The notes under the pieces: generated by a model
What the model was told of the DNA's origin: nothing
Seen by the model: the letters and a program-made list of their open reading frames with translations, nothing else
The model's database searches: none
Assembly: GCA_016717595.1 (NCBI GenBank)
Contig: JADKFE010000030.1
Coordinates: forward strand, 39,297 to 103,296
From: Deltaproteobacteria bacterium
GTDB taxonomy: Bacteria; Myxococcota_A; UBA796; CAJQPC01
Length of the DNA: 64,000 nt
Direction of reading: 5' to 3'
Translations under genes and position numbers: made by a program
Shown: piece by piece, positions 16,870 through 26,044 of the stretch
Numbering within the stretch: position 1 is the stretch's first letter
Layout: each line of letters starts with the position of its first letter

Positions 16870-19056
16870 TCAGCGCCCCGCCGCCCCCAGACCCCAGCGC
16901 CCCGCCTGCTCGGCGTGCTCGGCGGCGAGCTCGGTGAGACCTCCATCCTCAAGCAGCTCCGGCGCGAACAACGGCGCGCCGCTCTGCGCGGTGAGCTGCT
17001 CGATGAGGCCCGCCACGCTGGACGTGGTCACCTCGGGCGGCAGGCCCAGCAGGGCGCTGTAGACAGGGTGCTCGTCGCCGCTCCACGGGTCGCGGGCCAG
17101 CGCGGCCACGATGGGCCGCACCACCACGCCCTCACCGCGCAGCCGGGACTCGATCAGGTCCAGAACGTCCGGCGCTGGGCGGGGGCCGCGCAGGCTGTAG
17201 CAGGCGAAGCCGCCCTCCAGAAGCGTCACCTTCACCATGAAGCGCGGCGTGTGGGCCTCGGGGGCGCTCAGCAGGTCGGGGTGAAGGACCACCTCGTCGG
17301 CGTACCGCTGGGGCGCCCCGGGGGGCGAGAGCGTCGTCACCACGGCGGTGGCCGGGCCGGTGCGCCGCCCCAAGACCACCTCCCCTTCGCCGACGTGCAG
17401 CTCCACCGCGCCCCAGTCCTCGACGATGGGGCCCTCGCCTGGGGTCACCGGCAGGCCGAGGCGCTCGGCGGCGGCGCGCACGCTGGCCCAGGCGCCCACC
17501 ACGCTGCCTACCCACAGGCGCTCCCAGTCCACCTCCGCCGGGGGCAGGCGCGCCGCGGCCACGTCGAGGGCCTGGATCGCGGCGGCAAAGTCCCCCGCGT
17601 CGCGCTCCAAGGCCGCGAGGTGACGCCAGACGAGGCCGTCTCCGGGCCAGCGGCTCAGCAGGTGGCGCAGGGGCTCCCGCGGATCGCCGCGCTGGGGCTG
17701 GGCCTCTCGGGCGGTGGACTCCGCCTTGAGCGCGAGCTGGGCCCAGTCGGGCTCACGGGCGGCCCACACGCGCAGGAGGCCGTCTAGCTCACCCAGCGCG
17801 CCGGTCTCGATCAAGGCCCGCGCGAGGGCCTCGGCCACAGGCAAGGAGCCCGGGCTCGCCCCGTGGGCGGCGCGTAGGGTAGAGGCCGCGCGCCGGATGA
17901 AGCCGTAGTCTCGCCACGCGGCGGCGGCGGAGAGCTGCACCTTGGGCGTCTCAGGCCAGCGGGCGGCGGCGAAACACAAGGCGTCGAAGGTGAGCGGGGC
18001 GTCGCCTTGTGTGGCGTCTTGGGGCAGGGCCCGAAGCGCGGCCTGCCGCGCGGCGTCTAAGCGGGCCTCGATCGTGGCGCGGGCGGGCTCGGGGTCACGA
18101 AGCAGCGCCGTGGCCGCGCTCGCCTCGCGGAGCAGCTCGCCGGCCAAGGTGGCCGCGCCCGGCGCCGCGGTGACGGCGTCGGCCAAGGCGTAGGCCAGGT
18201 TGAGGGAGGGTCGCGCCGCGCCTTGGGCACGAAGTCGGCGGGACCAGCCCAAGAGGCGCGAGAACGTGGGGTGATCAAGCCTCAACGCCCCGGCGACGAC
18301 GAGCTCAGAGACGGCCTGGGCCGTGGCCAACCACGCGGCGGGCAGGCGCTCTACCTCCTCCAAGGGCGGCAGGGCCTCGACGGCGGCGGCGCGCTGACCC
18401 AACGAGGCGAGGAGCCCCGCGCGCAGAGCGGCGGACCAGGGGGACGTGGCGGCGCTGGGGACCGCCGCCAGGGCCTCGGTGAGCCGACCCGAGGCCCGAA
18501 GCACGTTGACGCGCAGGGCGAGCCCGTGGTCATCCCCCTCCTCTGGCGCCGGGCAGCGGGTCAGGGCCTCCTCCACGCGGCCCTGATCCAGGAGCGCCGC
18601 GGCCAAGGTGGCCTCCCCTTCAGCGCGCAAGGGGTGGCGGCGGCTCATGTCCAAGAGCGCGCCCTGGGCCAGCCGCTCGCGCTCAGAGGCCGTGCCTTCA
18701 GCGTCCACCAGGGCCCAGGCGGCGCAAAGATCGAGGGTGAAGCCTTCAGCGAGGGGACAGTCGTCGCCCTCACCGGCCCTTACCGCGCTGACGGCGGCGT
18801 GGATCAGCGGCAGGCCACGGCCTAAGTCCAGGGCGCGCAGGGCCACGGCCTGGGCCTGAACCCGACGCACATAGATCGTCACCCAGGGCTCGTTCTTGGC
18901 GGCCAAGAGGCTCAGCGCCTCTTGGGCCATGGTCGCGGCGGGGCCTGGGTCCACGGCGCGGCTGGCGTCGGGGAGCTGCCAGAGGAGCCAGGCCAGGCGC
19001 GGCTCGGGGGACATCCAGTCCCGGACACGATCGTAGAGCCAGGTGGGGGCAGACAT
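16870..19056 (-). CDS. Large TPR-like helical repeat protein
   Basis: A 728-residue, Ala/Leu/Arg-rich protein made mostly of helical pairs with degenerate TPR patterns (GRLTEALAAVPSAA, LVWRHLAALERDAGDFAAAIQALD near residue 515). No signal peptide. The last ~190 residues are different: beta-rich, with VELHVGEGEVVLGRRTG and FMVKVTLLEGGFACYSLRG, and may be an uncharacterised effector or binding domain. The start is the ATG at 19054-19056 with GGAGG six bases upstream; the same frame is open for a further 500 codons upstream but that part is the antisense of the PBP gene and lacks a supporting ribosome site. It faces the PBP gene across a 114-base divergent region. Confidence 0.72.
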   Translation of the reverse strand: MSAPTWLYDRVRDWMSPEPRLAWLLWQLPDASRAVDPGPAATMAQEALSLLAAKNEPWVTIYVRRVQAQAVALRALDLGRGLPLIHAAVSAVRAGEGDDCPLAEGFTLDLCAAWALVDAEGTASERERLAQGALLDMSRRHPLRAEGEATLAAALLDQGRVEEALTRCPAPEEGDDHGLALRVNVLRASGRLTEALAAVPSAATSPWSAALRAGLLASLGQRAAAVEALPPLEEVERLPAAWLATAQAVSELVVAGALRLDHPTFSRLLGWSRRLRAQGAARPSLNLAYALADAVTAAPGAATLAGELLREASAATALLRDPEPARATIEARLDAARQAALRALPQDATQGDAPLTFDALCFAAARWPETPKVQLSAAAAWRDYGFIRRAASTLRAAHGASPGSLPVAEALARALIETGALGELDGLLRVWAAREPDWAQLALKAESTAREAQPQRGDPREPLRHLLSRWPGDGLVWRHLAALERDAGDFAAAIQALDVAAARLPPAEVDWERLWVGSVVGAWASVRAAAERLGLPVTPGEGPIVEDWGAVELHVGEGEVVLGRRTGPATAVVTTLSPPGAPQRYADEVVLHPDLLSAPEAHTPRFMVKVTLLEGGFACYSLRGPRPAPDVLDLIESRLRGEGVVVRPIVAALARDPWSGDEHPVYSALLGLPPEVTTSSVAGLIEQLTAQSGAPLFAPELLEDGGLTELAAEHAEQAGRWGLGAAGR

Positions 19057-19170
19057 CAATCCTCCGGCGCGGGGGGGCAGGGGTTGGGAGCGCACCTTTA
19101 CGTCGGCTTCACCAGAGGCACAAGGCCGGGCCTCGACGGCGACGCCTGCGCGGCGATAAGGGGTGCGGCC

Positions 19171-21543
19171 ATGGCCCGCCCTAAGCTCCGCTGGTTCGTC
19201 CTCGGGACGCTCCTCGCGCTCCTCCTGCCCGTCCTCGTCATCACGGCGAGCGCTTGGACGGACGCCCGCGCCCAGGCCAAACAGCTCGCTGAGGACCACC
19301 GCGGGCACAAGGTCGCCCACGCCGGATGGAGCTTCCCCGCCCGGGTTTGGTCCGACGCCGCGCCGCTGGATCTCCCCAAGGATCGCCTCGTCAACCACGC
19401 CAAGGAGCGCGGCTACGCCGAGTCCTGCCCGCCCAAAGCCCCGGGGGAGGTCTGCCCCAAGACCGGCGAGGTCATCCCCCGCGGCGGGCGTTTCCCTGAA
19501 GGCGTGATGCCCCCGGGCAAAGACGGCTGGACCCGCCCCGTGGCCTTGGAGCCCGTGCTTCTGGGCTGGCTCGTGGGCCCCGAGGGGGAGGTCCGCGAGC
19601 ACCTGCCCTTGGACGAGGCCCCCAAGCACCTCATCGACGCCCTGCTCATCAGCGAAGACGAGGAGTTCTACGAGCACAGCGGCGTGAACGTGCGCAGCGT
19701 CGCCCGAGCGGTGATCGCGAACCTCAAGGGCGGCGGCTACCAGCAGGGCGCCTCGACGCTCACGATGCAGCTCACCAAGAACCTCACCCAGCAGCGCGAG
19801 AAGACCTTCGACCGCAAGGCCCGCGAGGCGCTCCTCGCCGTGGCTTTGGAGCAGGAGCTCGGCAAAGAGGGCGTCTTGGAGATGTACCTCGACGTGCCGT
19901 ACCTGGGGCAGAGCGGCTCGTACTCGATCTGCGGGTTCCAGGCCGCGTCTCGGCACTTCTTCGGCGTGGACGCGAAGGACCTCTCCTTGGCCCAGGCGGC
20001 CACCTTGGTCTCGGTCTTGCCCGCCCCGGGCCGCTACGCCCCCGACCGCTTCCCCGAAGTGGTGAAGGCCCGCCGCGACCGCCTGCTCACCCGCATGGGC
20101 GAGGCCGGCTATGACGTGGCCGACGCGCTCAACGAGCCCATCGGCGCCGTCCCCCACCCGCTCCCCGAGCCCCGCTGGCCGGCGTACATGCAGGCCAGCC
20201 GCACCCGTTTGGTAGAGGCCCTGGGCCAAGACGTGGTCTATGGCGCGGGCTTGGAGGTGTTCACCGCCCTGGATCTTGTGGCCCAGGCCGCCACAGACAA
20301 GCTCGTCCCCGAGCGCACGGCGTACTTCCAGCGGGTCTTGGGCAAACGTGGCGAGGGCGATCTCCAGTCCGTCGCGGTCTTGATGAAGCCCCAGACGGGC
20401 AACATCGTGGCCTTGTGGGGCGGCGATCAGACCACCCACACCGACTTCAACCGGGCCACCCAGGCCAAACGCCAGTCGGGCTCCTCGTTTAAGCCCCTGG
20501 TGTACGCCCTCGGGGTGCAGCTCCCCGGGGTGACGGCGGCCACCACGGTGTCCAACGCGCCGCACAAGTTTGAGCACGCGCCCACCTGGACCCCCCGCAA
20601 CGTCGGCGGCGAGTACAGCCCCAGCGTGTGTTTGGCCTATGGCCTCTCCTGGTCCCAGAACATCGCCACGGCGTCTCTGCTGGACATGGCCGGGGGCCCC
20701 GAGCCGCTCATTCAGCTCGCCACACGCCTGGGCTTTGACACGAGCAAGTTCCCCAAAGAGATGGGCCTCGCCTTGGGCCAGGCCGAGGTCACGCCTCTGG
20801 AGATGGGCAAGGCCATCAGCGCCATCGTGAACGGGGGCTTCGCCGTGGTCGGCAGCCCGATCCTCGTGGCCATCGACGCCTCGGGCGCGACGCGCCTAGA
20901 CGACCGGGCGCCTCTGGAGCGTGTGTTCACTGAAGACGTCGCCGCGGTGACCCGCGACCTCATGCGCCTGGTGATCGAGTTCGGCACCGGCGGGGCGAGC
21001 CGGGGCACGGGCGGCATCGCCGGGTACGCCGGGCCCGCCGTGGGCAAGACCGGCACCACGGACGATGAGAAGGACCTGTGGTTTGTCGGCGGCACGCCGG
21101 ACTACGTCGGCGTGGTGTGGCTGGGCTACGACACGCCCGTGCGCATCGGCGCCTCGGCCAGCGACCTCGCCTCGCCCCTGTGGGGCTGGTGGATGAACGC
21201 GGCGACGAAGGGCCTGCCCCAGCGCGAGTTTGAGGGCGAGAAGCTCGATCGCCGCTGGATCTGCACCCAGACCGGCCTGCTCTCCAACGGCACCTGCCGG
21301 GGCATCAGCGCGCCGTTTCTGCCGGGCACCGCGCCCAAAGGTGGCTGCCCGCACCAGCACCCGCCGCCGCCGCCCGAGGTGGAGTGCCCCGAGGGCGAGG
21401 TGTGTGAGGGCGATCAGCCGCACAAGCGGGAGAGCCTGTGGAAACGGATGGCCCGGGAGAAGGCCGAGGCAGAAGCCGCCGCCCTGGGCCTGCCCGTAGA
21501 GGGCGCGGAGCCCCCGCCGAGCCCGGCGCCCCCCGCGCCTTGA
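19171..21543 (+). CDS. Class A penicillin-binding protein (transglycosylase/transpeptidase)
   Basis: Bifunctional peptidoglycan synthase of the periplasmic face of the inner membrane, 790 residues. One N-terminal membrane helix (about 11-29), a ~120-residue linker domain, a GT51 glycosyltransferase domain with EDEEFYEHSGVN (162-173, catalytic Glu) and QQGASTLTMQLTKNL (191-205), then a transpeptidase domain with S-x-x-K at 438-441 (SSFK), S-x-N at 495-497 and KTGTT at 626-630. All three penicillin-binding motifs are intact. The C-terminus is a Pro/Glu-rich tail with several Cys (WICTQTGLLSNGTC, GGCPHQH). The nearest class is PBP1A/1C-like, not decided. The ATG at 19171 places the membrane helix normally and follows AAGGGG. 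Confidence 0.92.
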   Translation: MARPKLRWFVLGTLLALLLPVLVITASAWTDARAQAKQLAEDHRGHKVAHAGWSFPARVWSDAAPLDLPKDRLVNHAKERGYAESCPPKAPGEVCPKTGEVIPRGGRFPEGVMPPGKDGWTRPVALEPVLLGWLVGPEGEVREHLPLDEAPKHLIDALLISEDEEFYEHSGVNVRSVARAVIANLKGGGYQQGASTLTMQLTKNLTQQREKTFDRKAREALLAVALEQELGKEGVLEMYLDVPYLGQSGSYSICGFQAASRHFFGVDAKDLSLAQAATLVSVLPAPGRYAPDRFPEVVKARRDRLLTRMGEAGYDVADALNEPIGAVPHPLPEPRWPAYMQASRTRLVEALGQDVVYGAGLEVFTALDLVAQAATDKLVPERTAYFQRVLGKRGEGDLQSVAVLMKPQTGNIVALWGGDQTTHTDFNRATQAKRQSGSSFKPLVYALGVQLPGVTAATTVSNAPHKFEHAPTWTPRNVGGEYSPSVCLAYGLSWSQNIATASLLDMAGGPEPLIQLATRLGFDTSKFPKEMGLALGQAEVTPLEMGKAISAIVNGGFAVVGSPILVAIDASGATRLDDRAPLERVFTEDVAAVTRDLMRLVIEFGTGGASRGTGGIAGYAGPAVGKTGTTDDEKDLWFVGGTPDYVGVVWLGYDTPVRIGASASDLASPLWGWWMNAATKGLPQREFEGEKLDRRWICTQTGLLSNGTCRGISAPFLPGTAPKGGCPHQHPPPPPEVECPEGEVCEGDQPHKRESLWKRMAREKAEAEAAALGLPVEGAEPPPSPAPPAP

Positions 21544-21574
21544 TCTCCGGCGCGGGCTGTGCTCCGATGCGCCT

Positions 21575-22372
21575 ATGCCAAGCACCCTCACGATCATCGG
21601 CTTAGGCCCCGCGCGCCGTGAGCACGTCACCTTAGAGGCCATGGAGCACCTGGAGGCCGCCTTGGAGCGCGGCGCCAGGGTGTATGGCCTCGCGCACGCC
21701 CGCGAGGCCGCCGAGCGCCTGGTGCCGGGGCTGCCCATCCGCTCCTTGGACTACCTCTACGGCATGCCGGGGGTAGATCGCCCAAAGGCCTATGAGGACC
21801 TGGCGAAGATGTTGGTGCGCCGGGCCTTTGAGGACGGCCTCGACGTGGTCTACCTCGTCGCCGGGAGCCCGCTGTATGTGAACGACGCGGTGCTGCTCAT
21901 CCGGCGCCTGTGCGCCACCCGGGGCCACCCCCTGCGCCTCGTCCACGGCGTCTCGTTCGTGGATCTGGTGCTCGACCGCGTGTACTGGACGGGGCACCGC
22001 GGCCTGCAGCTCTACTCGGCGTGGAACGTCGCCCGAGACGGCGTGGCGCTGGACGCCGAGACCCCGGCGCTGTTGTTCCAGCTCGGCGAGTTCACCGCCG
22101 GGGGCGACGCCTTGGACGACCGCCACAGCACGGAGATGTTGGTGGAGCTGCGCGACGTGCTGCTGCGCCGTTACCCGCCGGAGCACCCCGTGATCATCCT
22201 CTACTCCTCCGGGCGGCCTGATTACCGATCCTTGGGCCGACGCCTGCCCTTGGCCGAGCTCGCGGAGGGCACCGTGCCGGTGTACTCGAACCTCTGGGTG
22301 CCCGCCGTGGGCGGCCCCGCCGTCGAGGCGGAGCTCGCGCCGCCGAGCGACGGCCTGGAGGACCGCCCATGA
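21575..22372 (+). CDS. Tetrapyrrole-methylase-fold SAM enzyme (YabN-N-like)
   Basis: A 265-residue protein of the tetrapyrrole (corrin/porphyrin) methylase superfamily: opening strand TLTIIGLGPA with the glycine loop, the LYGMPGVDRPKAYEDLA segment, VVYLVAGSPLYVNDAVLL (about 90-107, the SAM-binding GxP-type motif) and LRLVHGVSFVDLVLDRV. The pattern is closest to the methylase half of YabN/MazG-type fusions, but no MazG pyrophosphohydrolase domain follows. No cobalamin or haem genes surround it. Its stop overlaps the start of the next gene (ATGA), which implies a joint function. The substrate is unknown; members of this fold methylate porphyrinoids, diphthine, rRNA and, in borosin pathways, peptide backbones. 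Confidence 0.75.
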   Translation: MPSTLTIIGLGPARREHVTLEAMEHLEAALERGARVYGLAHAREAAERLVPGLPIRSLDYLYGMPGVDRPKAYEDLAKMLVRRAFEDGLDVVYLVAGSPLYVNDAVLLIRRLCATRGHPLRLVHGVSFVDLVLDRVYWTGHRGLQLYSAWNVARDGVALDAETPALLFQLGEFTAGGDALDDRHSTEMLVELRDVLLRRYPPEHPVIILYSSGRPDYRSLGRRLPLAELAEGTVPVYSNLWVPAVGGPAVEAELAPPSDGLEDRP

Positions 22373-23397
22373 GCCTCGTCCTTCGCCCCGTGGGGCCCTT
22401 CTTGACCGGCGCCGCCGAGGCCCCGGGGGAGCTCAACCTCAGCGTGCGCCTGCGGGAGCGGCTGTTCACCGCCGCGGCCATGAGCGGCGAGCATCGCGCG
22501 GCCCTGGGAGATCAGCTCCGGGCGGCCTTCGCTGAAGGAGACGGCGAGGCCGCCGCGTCGTTGTTGGTGGCCTGGGTGCAGACCTGGGCCCTGGCGTCGA
22601 TGGTGGACGAGGCCCGCCAACGCTGGACCCAGCGGCCCGACGGCGCCGCCTTGGCCGTGCTGGTCGCCGCCGCGGAGATCGTCGCCCAGGCGAAGGGCTG
22701 GCCCATGGGCGCCGATGGCCGCTGGCCCGAGCCCGATGTGCACTGGGTGATGAGCGCCCTTGACGGCGCCCGCCCCGACGCCGTGGCCCAGCACCACCCC
22801 GAGGACGGCGCCGAGGCCCTCGCCGCGCTCCTCAACCTGCCCGTGATTCAGGGCGCGCCCCTGCCCTTGCCGCCCGTGGTGTCCATCCCCGGCGAGGCCC
22901 TCGCGCCGCGCCGGGCGGAGCTCTGCGGCGCCGTCGCCCGGGGAGAGCTGGCCGCCGTGCGCCTCACCTCCCCGCCGCCTGAGGACCTGCCCACCCGCCT
23001 CGCCTGGGGTGAGCTTCACTTAGAGAGCGACCTCCAGGCCCAGCTCGACCGGTTTGGCCTCGCGGGGCTCACGGTGAACGAGGCGCCGAGCCTCGCCGAG
23101 CTGCTCTCCCCGGCGCCGCCTGGGGCCCCGGGTGAGCCGATGCGCCGCCTGTGTGACGTGGCGATCTTGCCCGGGCCGCCGTCCGCCCTGCGCGCCGGGC
23201 GCCCGAGGCCCACGGCCTGGCTCCTGTTCCGCGGGCCCCATCCGCCGATCCCCACGATCGTCGAGGCCGGTCGGCTGCTCCAGGCCCTCGACGGCCAGCG
23301 CAGCGTCGCGCAAGCCGCCCAGGCGGCGGGGCTGCCGGTTCAACAAGCCGAAGAGCTCGCCGAGGCCCTGCGGGGTCTGGGCGCGCTGACCGCCTGA
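22369..23397 (+). CDS. Unknown protein coupled to the methylase-fold enzyme
   Basis: A 342-residue protein translated from an ATG that overlaps the stop of the methylase-fold gene. No signal peptide or membrane segment. The N-terminal ~110 residues are helical (RLRERLFTAAAMSGEHRAALGDQL), the middle is Pro-rich and of unknown fold, and the last ~75 residues look like a small winged-helix or PqqD-like module (IVEAGRLLQALDGQRSVAQAAQ, then paired short helices). PqqD-like domains bind leader peptides in ribosomal peptide maturation, but the resemblance here is only to the general pattern (D-G-x-R-S-V, a hydrophobic-rich helix) and could be coincidental. Function unknown. Confidence 0.62.
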   Translation: MSLVLRPVGPFLTGAAEAPGELNLSVRLRERLFTAAAMSGEHRAALGDQLRAAFAEGDGEAAASLLVAWVQTWALASMVDEARQRWTQRPDGAALAVLVAAAEIVAQAKGWPMGADGRWPEPDVHWVMSALDGARPDAVAQHHPEDGAEALAALLNLPVIQGAPLPLPPVVSIPGEALAPRRAELCGAVARGELAAVRLTSPPPEDLPTRLAWGELHLESDLQAQLDRFGLAGLTVNEAPSLAELLSPAPPGAPGEPMRRLCDVAILPGPPSALRAGRPRPTAWLLFRGPHPPIPTIVEAGRLLQALDGQRSVAQAAQAAGLPVQQAEELAEALRGLGALTA

Positions 23398-23436
23398 TCC
23401 TCCCAATTGAGGGGATCTTCGGATAGCTATGGGGGT

Positions 23437-23468
23437 GCCCACGCCTTCAGTGTGGGCTCCTACGAGCC
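23437..23468 (+). promoter_or_regulatory. Overlapping hairpins upstream of the coiled-coil/ABC operon
   Basis: In the 83-base gap before the coiled-coil gene, an eight-pair stem (GCCCACGC at 23437-23444 with GTGTGGGC at 23450-23457, one G-U pair) overlaps a second stem (GGCTC at 23455-23459 with GAGCC at 23464-23468) that ends next to the ribosome site. The two stems share bases 23455-23457 and cannot form together. No T-tract follows. A leader control element is possible but unproven. Confidence 0.3.
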
Positions 23469-23480
23469 GGAGTGGGCAAG

Positions 23481-24197
23481 ATGCGCGCCTTTGTGATCGC
23501 CGCGTTCACGTTTGTGGTGGGGATGGTGCTCGGCGGCGTGAAGCCTCGGGCTGAGGTCGCGGAGCTGCGAGAGCAGATCGAGGAGCTAGAGGACAACGAG
23601 TGCGGGCCGGGCATCCGCAGCGAGCTCGCCCAGCTCCTCGCCGCTGGGGCGGGTCGCCGGGCGCCGACGCCCCCTGAAGATCCCGCGCTCAAGTACGGCG
23701 ACCCTGAAGAGATCGCCGCCAAGAACCCGGAGATCGCTGAGGCCGTCGCTGAAGGCGAGGCCGCCCAAGAGGAGGTCGGCGCCGAGATGACCGAGGCCGC
23801 GAAGAAGGTGGCCGCCGACACCGAGGGGCTGTCCGCCGCGCGCACCGCGCTGGAGCTCCGCCGCGCCCAGGCCCGGCAGGCCCTCGTCGAGGGCGCGGAG
23901 CCCAGCGAGGCGCAGCTCGCGAACATCGACGCCGCCGTAGAGACGATGAACGCCTCGCTCTCCGTGCTCGCCGATGAGCTCGTCGCCACCTTAGAGTCCG
24001 GCGAGGAGCCCAGCCGCCGCGACGCCATGGCCTTCGCCGCCGACGCCTTGGACACCCTGATCAACGCTGAAGACCAGATCTACGACGCGCTCACCCCCGA
24101 GCAGCGTGAGGCCGTCGAGGAGGGCGCCATCGACCCCTTCTCCTACGTCGATCCCGCGCTCGTCGACAAGCTCGGGGCGCTGGGCGGCCAGCCGTGA
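23481..24197 (+). CDS. Membrane-anchored coiled-coil protein
   Basis: A 238-residue protein with one N-terminal membrane segment (FVIAAFTFVVGMVLGGV, about residues 4-20) followed by a long acidic helical region (about 25-205) rich in Glu/Ala heptads (ELREQIEELEDNE, EGEAAQEEVGAEMTEAAKKV). No recognised domain. It ends with the GTGA overlap that starts the ABC permease gene, so the three genes 23481-26039 form one unit; the protein may be the periplasmic or cytoplasmic accessory of that ABC system. Start chosen at ATG 23481, eight bases after GGAG; a GTG nine bases earlier overlaps the ribosome site. Confidence 0.7.
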   Translation: MRAFVIAAFTFVVGMVLGGVKPRAEVAELREQIEELEDNECGPGIRSELAQLLAAGAGRRAPTPPEDPALKYGDPEEIAAKNPEIAEAVAEGEAAQEEVGAEMTEAAKKVAADTEGLSAARTALELRRAQARQALVEGAEPSEAQLANIDAAVETMNASLSVLADELVATLESGEEPSRRDAMAFAADALDTLINAEDQIYDALTPEQREAVEEGAIDPFSYVDPALVDKLGALGGQP

Positions 24198-25102
24198 CCG
24201 GCCCCGTCCGCGACTCGTTGATCATCGCCCGGTACATGCTCGCCCGGGCCCTGCGCACCCGCAGCGCGCTCCTGCTCGTGGCGCTGTTTGGCCTCGTCGC
24301 CTCGGGCAGCGCCTATGGCTTCACCCGCATCCTGCTCGTCTTAGAGAACCAGGTCGCCCGGGTGCTCCGTGTGCCCCAGACCGAGACGCCGGGCGCGCTC
24401 ATGGACGCCGTAAAGACCGACGTCGACTTCTTGGACATGATGCGGGCGATGGTCGGCGGCGATGAGGCCCTCTTGCAGTGGGCCCTGGAGCTGCCGCTGC
24501 TCACGGTCACGCACTTCTGGACGGGCCTGGGCACCCTGCCGTTTATCGCCGCGGCCGCTGGGGCCGAGGCCGTCTCCAGCGACATTCACGACCGCTCGAT
24601 CCGCTTTGAGCTGGTGCGCGCGGGGCGCCTGGAGATCGTCGCCGGGCGCTTTCTGGGCTTGTCCCTCTTGCTCGGCGTGGCGGTGTTCGGCTCTACCTTG
24701 GGGGTGTGGGCCGTGGCGATGTTGGGCATGATCAACAACCCGCCTCTGGAGCAGATGACGACGCTTCTGAGCATGAGCCCGAGGCTGTGGATGTGGTGCC
24801 TGCCGTTCTGTGGCCTCGGCGTCGCGGCCTCGCAGCTCACCGCGAACGTGAACCTCGCCCGGCTCATCGCCCTGGCCGCCGTGGCGTTCACCTGGATCGC
24901 GTATGGCGTCATCGAGGCGGAGGTGCTTGAGGGCTGGATGCAGGCCGTCGCCGAGTCCGTCCAGGTGCTCTTGCCCCAGGCCTGGATCGGCGCGCTGTGG
25001 GGGCCCGGCTGGGGCTGGCTGACCCCGGCGGGGGTGTTCGTCGCCTTGGCGTGGTGCGCCTGGAGCCTCGGTTACCCGATCATGGCCCGGAGGAACCTAT
25101 GA
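24194..25102 (+). CDS. ABC-2-type transporter permease
   Basis: A 302-residue integral membrane protein with about six hydrophobic segments (LLLVALFGLVASGSAYGF, LLLGVAVFGSTLGVWAVAML, LIALAAVAFTWIAYGVI, WGWLTPAGVFVALAWCAWSL). The amphipathic segment EAVSSDIHDRSIRFELVRAGRLEIVAGRF resembles the coupling region of ABC-2/GldF-like permeases (the D-x-x-x-G-T/S-x-x-x-E... type element before TM2). It starts with GTG inside the stop of the coiled-coil gene and overlaps the ATPase start by four bases. Probably exports or moves a substrate across the inner membrane together with the following ATPase; the substrate is unknown. Confidence 0.78.
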   Translation: MTGPVRDSLIIARYMLARALRTRSALLLVALFGLVASGSAYGFTRILLVLENQVARVLRVPQTETPGALMDAVKTDVDFLDMMRAMVGGDEALLQWALELPLLTVTHFWTGLGTLPFIAAAAGAEAVSSDIHDRSIRFELVRAGRLEIVAGRFLGLSLLLGVAVFGSTLGVWAVAMLGMINNPPLEQMTTLLSMSPRLWMWCLPFCGLGVAASQLTANVNLARLIALAAVAFTWIAYGVIEAEVLEGWMQAVAESVQVLLPQAWIGALWGPGWGWLTPAGVFVALAWCAWSLGYPIMARRNL

Positions 25103-26039
25103 GCGCGCCCTCGGCGTTGTCGGTGAGCGGCCTCAAAAAACGCTACGGCTGGCGCAGCGGGGCCTGGGCTCTGGACAACATGAGCTTTGAGGTGCCCTCG
25201 GGGGCGCTCTGCGCGCTGATCGGCCCCAACGGCGCGGGCAAGACCACGCTGTTCTCGGTGATCTGCGGGTTTCTGCCGCCGGATGAGGGCAGCGTCAACG
25301 TGCTCGGCCTCGGCCCGTTCTCGCCGTCGGTTCACAAGGGCCGCGTCGGCGTGCTGCCCCAAGACGCCGCCTTGCCCGAGCGCCACACCGCCCGAGACTT
25401 TCTGCGGTTTATGGGCGAGCTTCAGGGCCTCAGCGCTGGGGAGGCCAAAGACGCCGCCGAGCGGGCGATTCAGTCCGTCGATCTGAACGCGCGGGCCGAC
25501 CACACCATCCTCACCCTCTCCCACGGGATGCGCCGCCGCCTCGCCACGGCGTCCGCCCTGCTGGGCAAGCCCGAGCTGGTGCTGCTCGACGAGCCCACGG
25601 CGGGCCTCGACCCGGTCCAGGCCCACAGCCTGCGCGAACATCTGCGCCAGCAGAAGGGCCGGGCCACCCTGGTCATCTCTAGCCACAACCTCACCGAGCT
25701 AGAGCAGATCTGCGACTACGCCGTGATCTTGGAGAAGGGCCGGGTGGTGATGTTCGGGCCGATGTCCGAGCTGACCGCCCAGGCCCGGCGGGTGCGCTGG
25801 CGGCTCTCGGCGCCGCCGCCCCTGGAGGCCCTGCGCGCGGCCCTGCCCCACCACGAGCTGAGCGTTCAAGAGGTCGAGGGGGTGGTGGAGCTGCTGGAGC
25901 TGCCGCCCCAAGACGCCGATCCCGACGCCTCTTCAGTGGTGCTCATGCGCCTGCTCGCCGAGGCCGGCGTCGGCGTGCGGGAGCTGCGCCGGGGTCAGTC
26001 TTGGAGGAGAGCGTGCTCGCGGGGCGGCCCCCGTCCTGA
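25099..26039 (+). CDS. ABC transporter ATP-binding protein (frameshifted near its end)
   Basis: ATPase partner of the preceding permease. Walker A GPNGAGKTT (42-50), Q-loop PQDAA (87-91), signature LSHGM (140-144), Walker B VLLDEPTAGLD (161-171) and the H-loop SSHNL are all intact. After residue ~299 the frame reads an Arg-rich sequence to a stop at 26355, antisense to the next gene. Deleting or restoring one T near 26000 (GTCAGTC|TTGGAG) gives LEESVLAGRPPS and a stop at 26039, the normal ending of this family (SLEE...). I therefore end the gene at 26039 and treat the longer reading as an indel artefact. The C-terminal ~80 residues form the regulatory extension. Confidence 0.85.
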
Positions 26040-26044
26040 GGAGA

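Noticed and set aside
16870..20577. Very long minus-strand open frame extending across the PBP gene
   Set aside because: The upstream 500 codons are antisense to the class A PBP, whose motifs are intact on the plus strand, and lack a ribosome site; GC-rich DNA commonly leaves such shadows open. Only the part from 19056 is kept.
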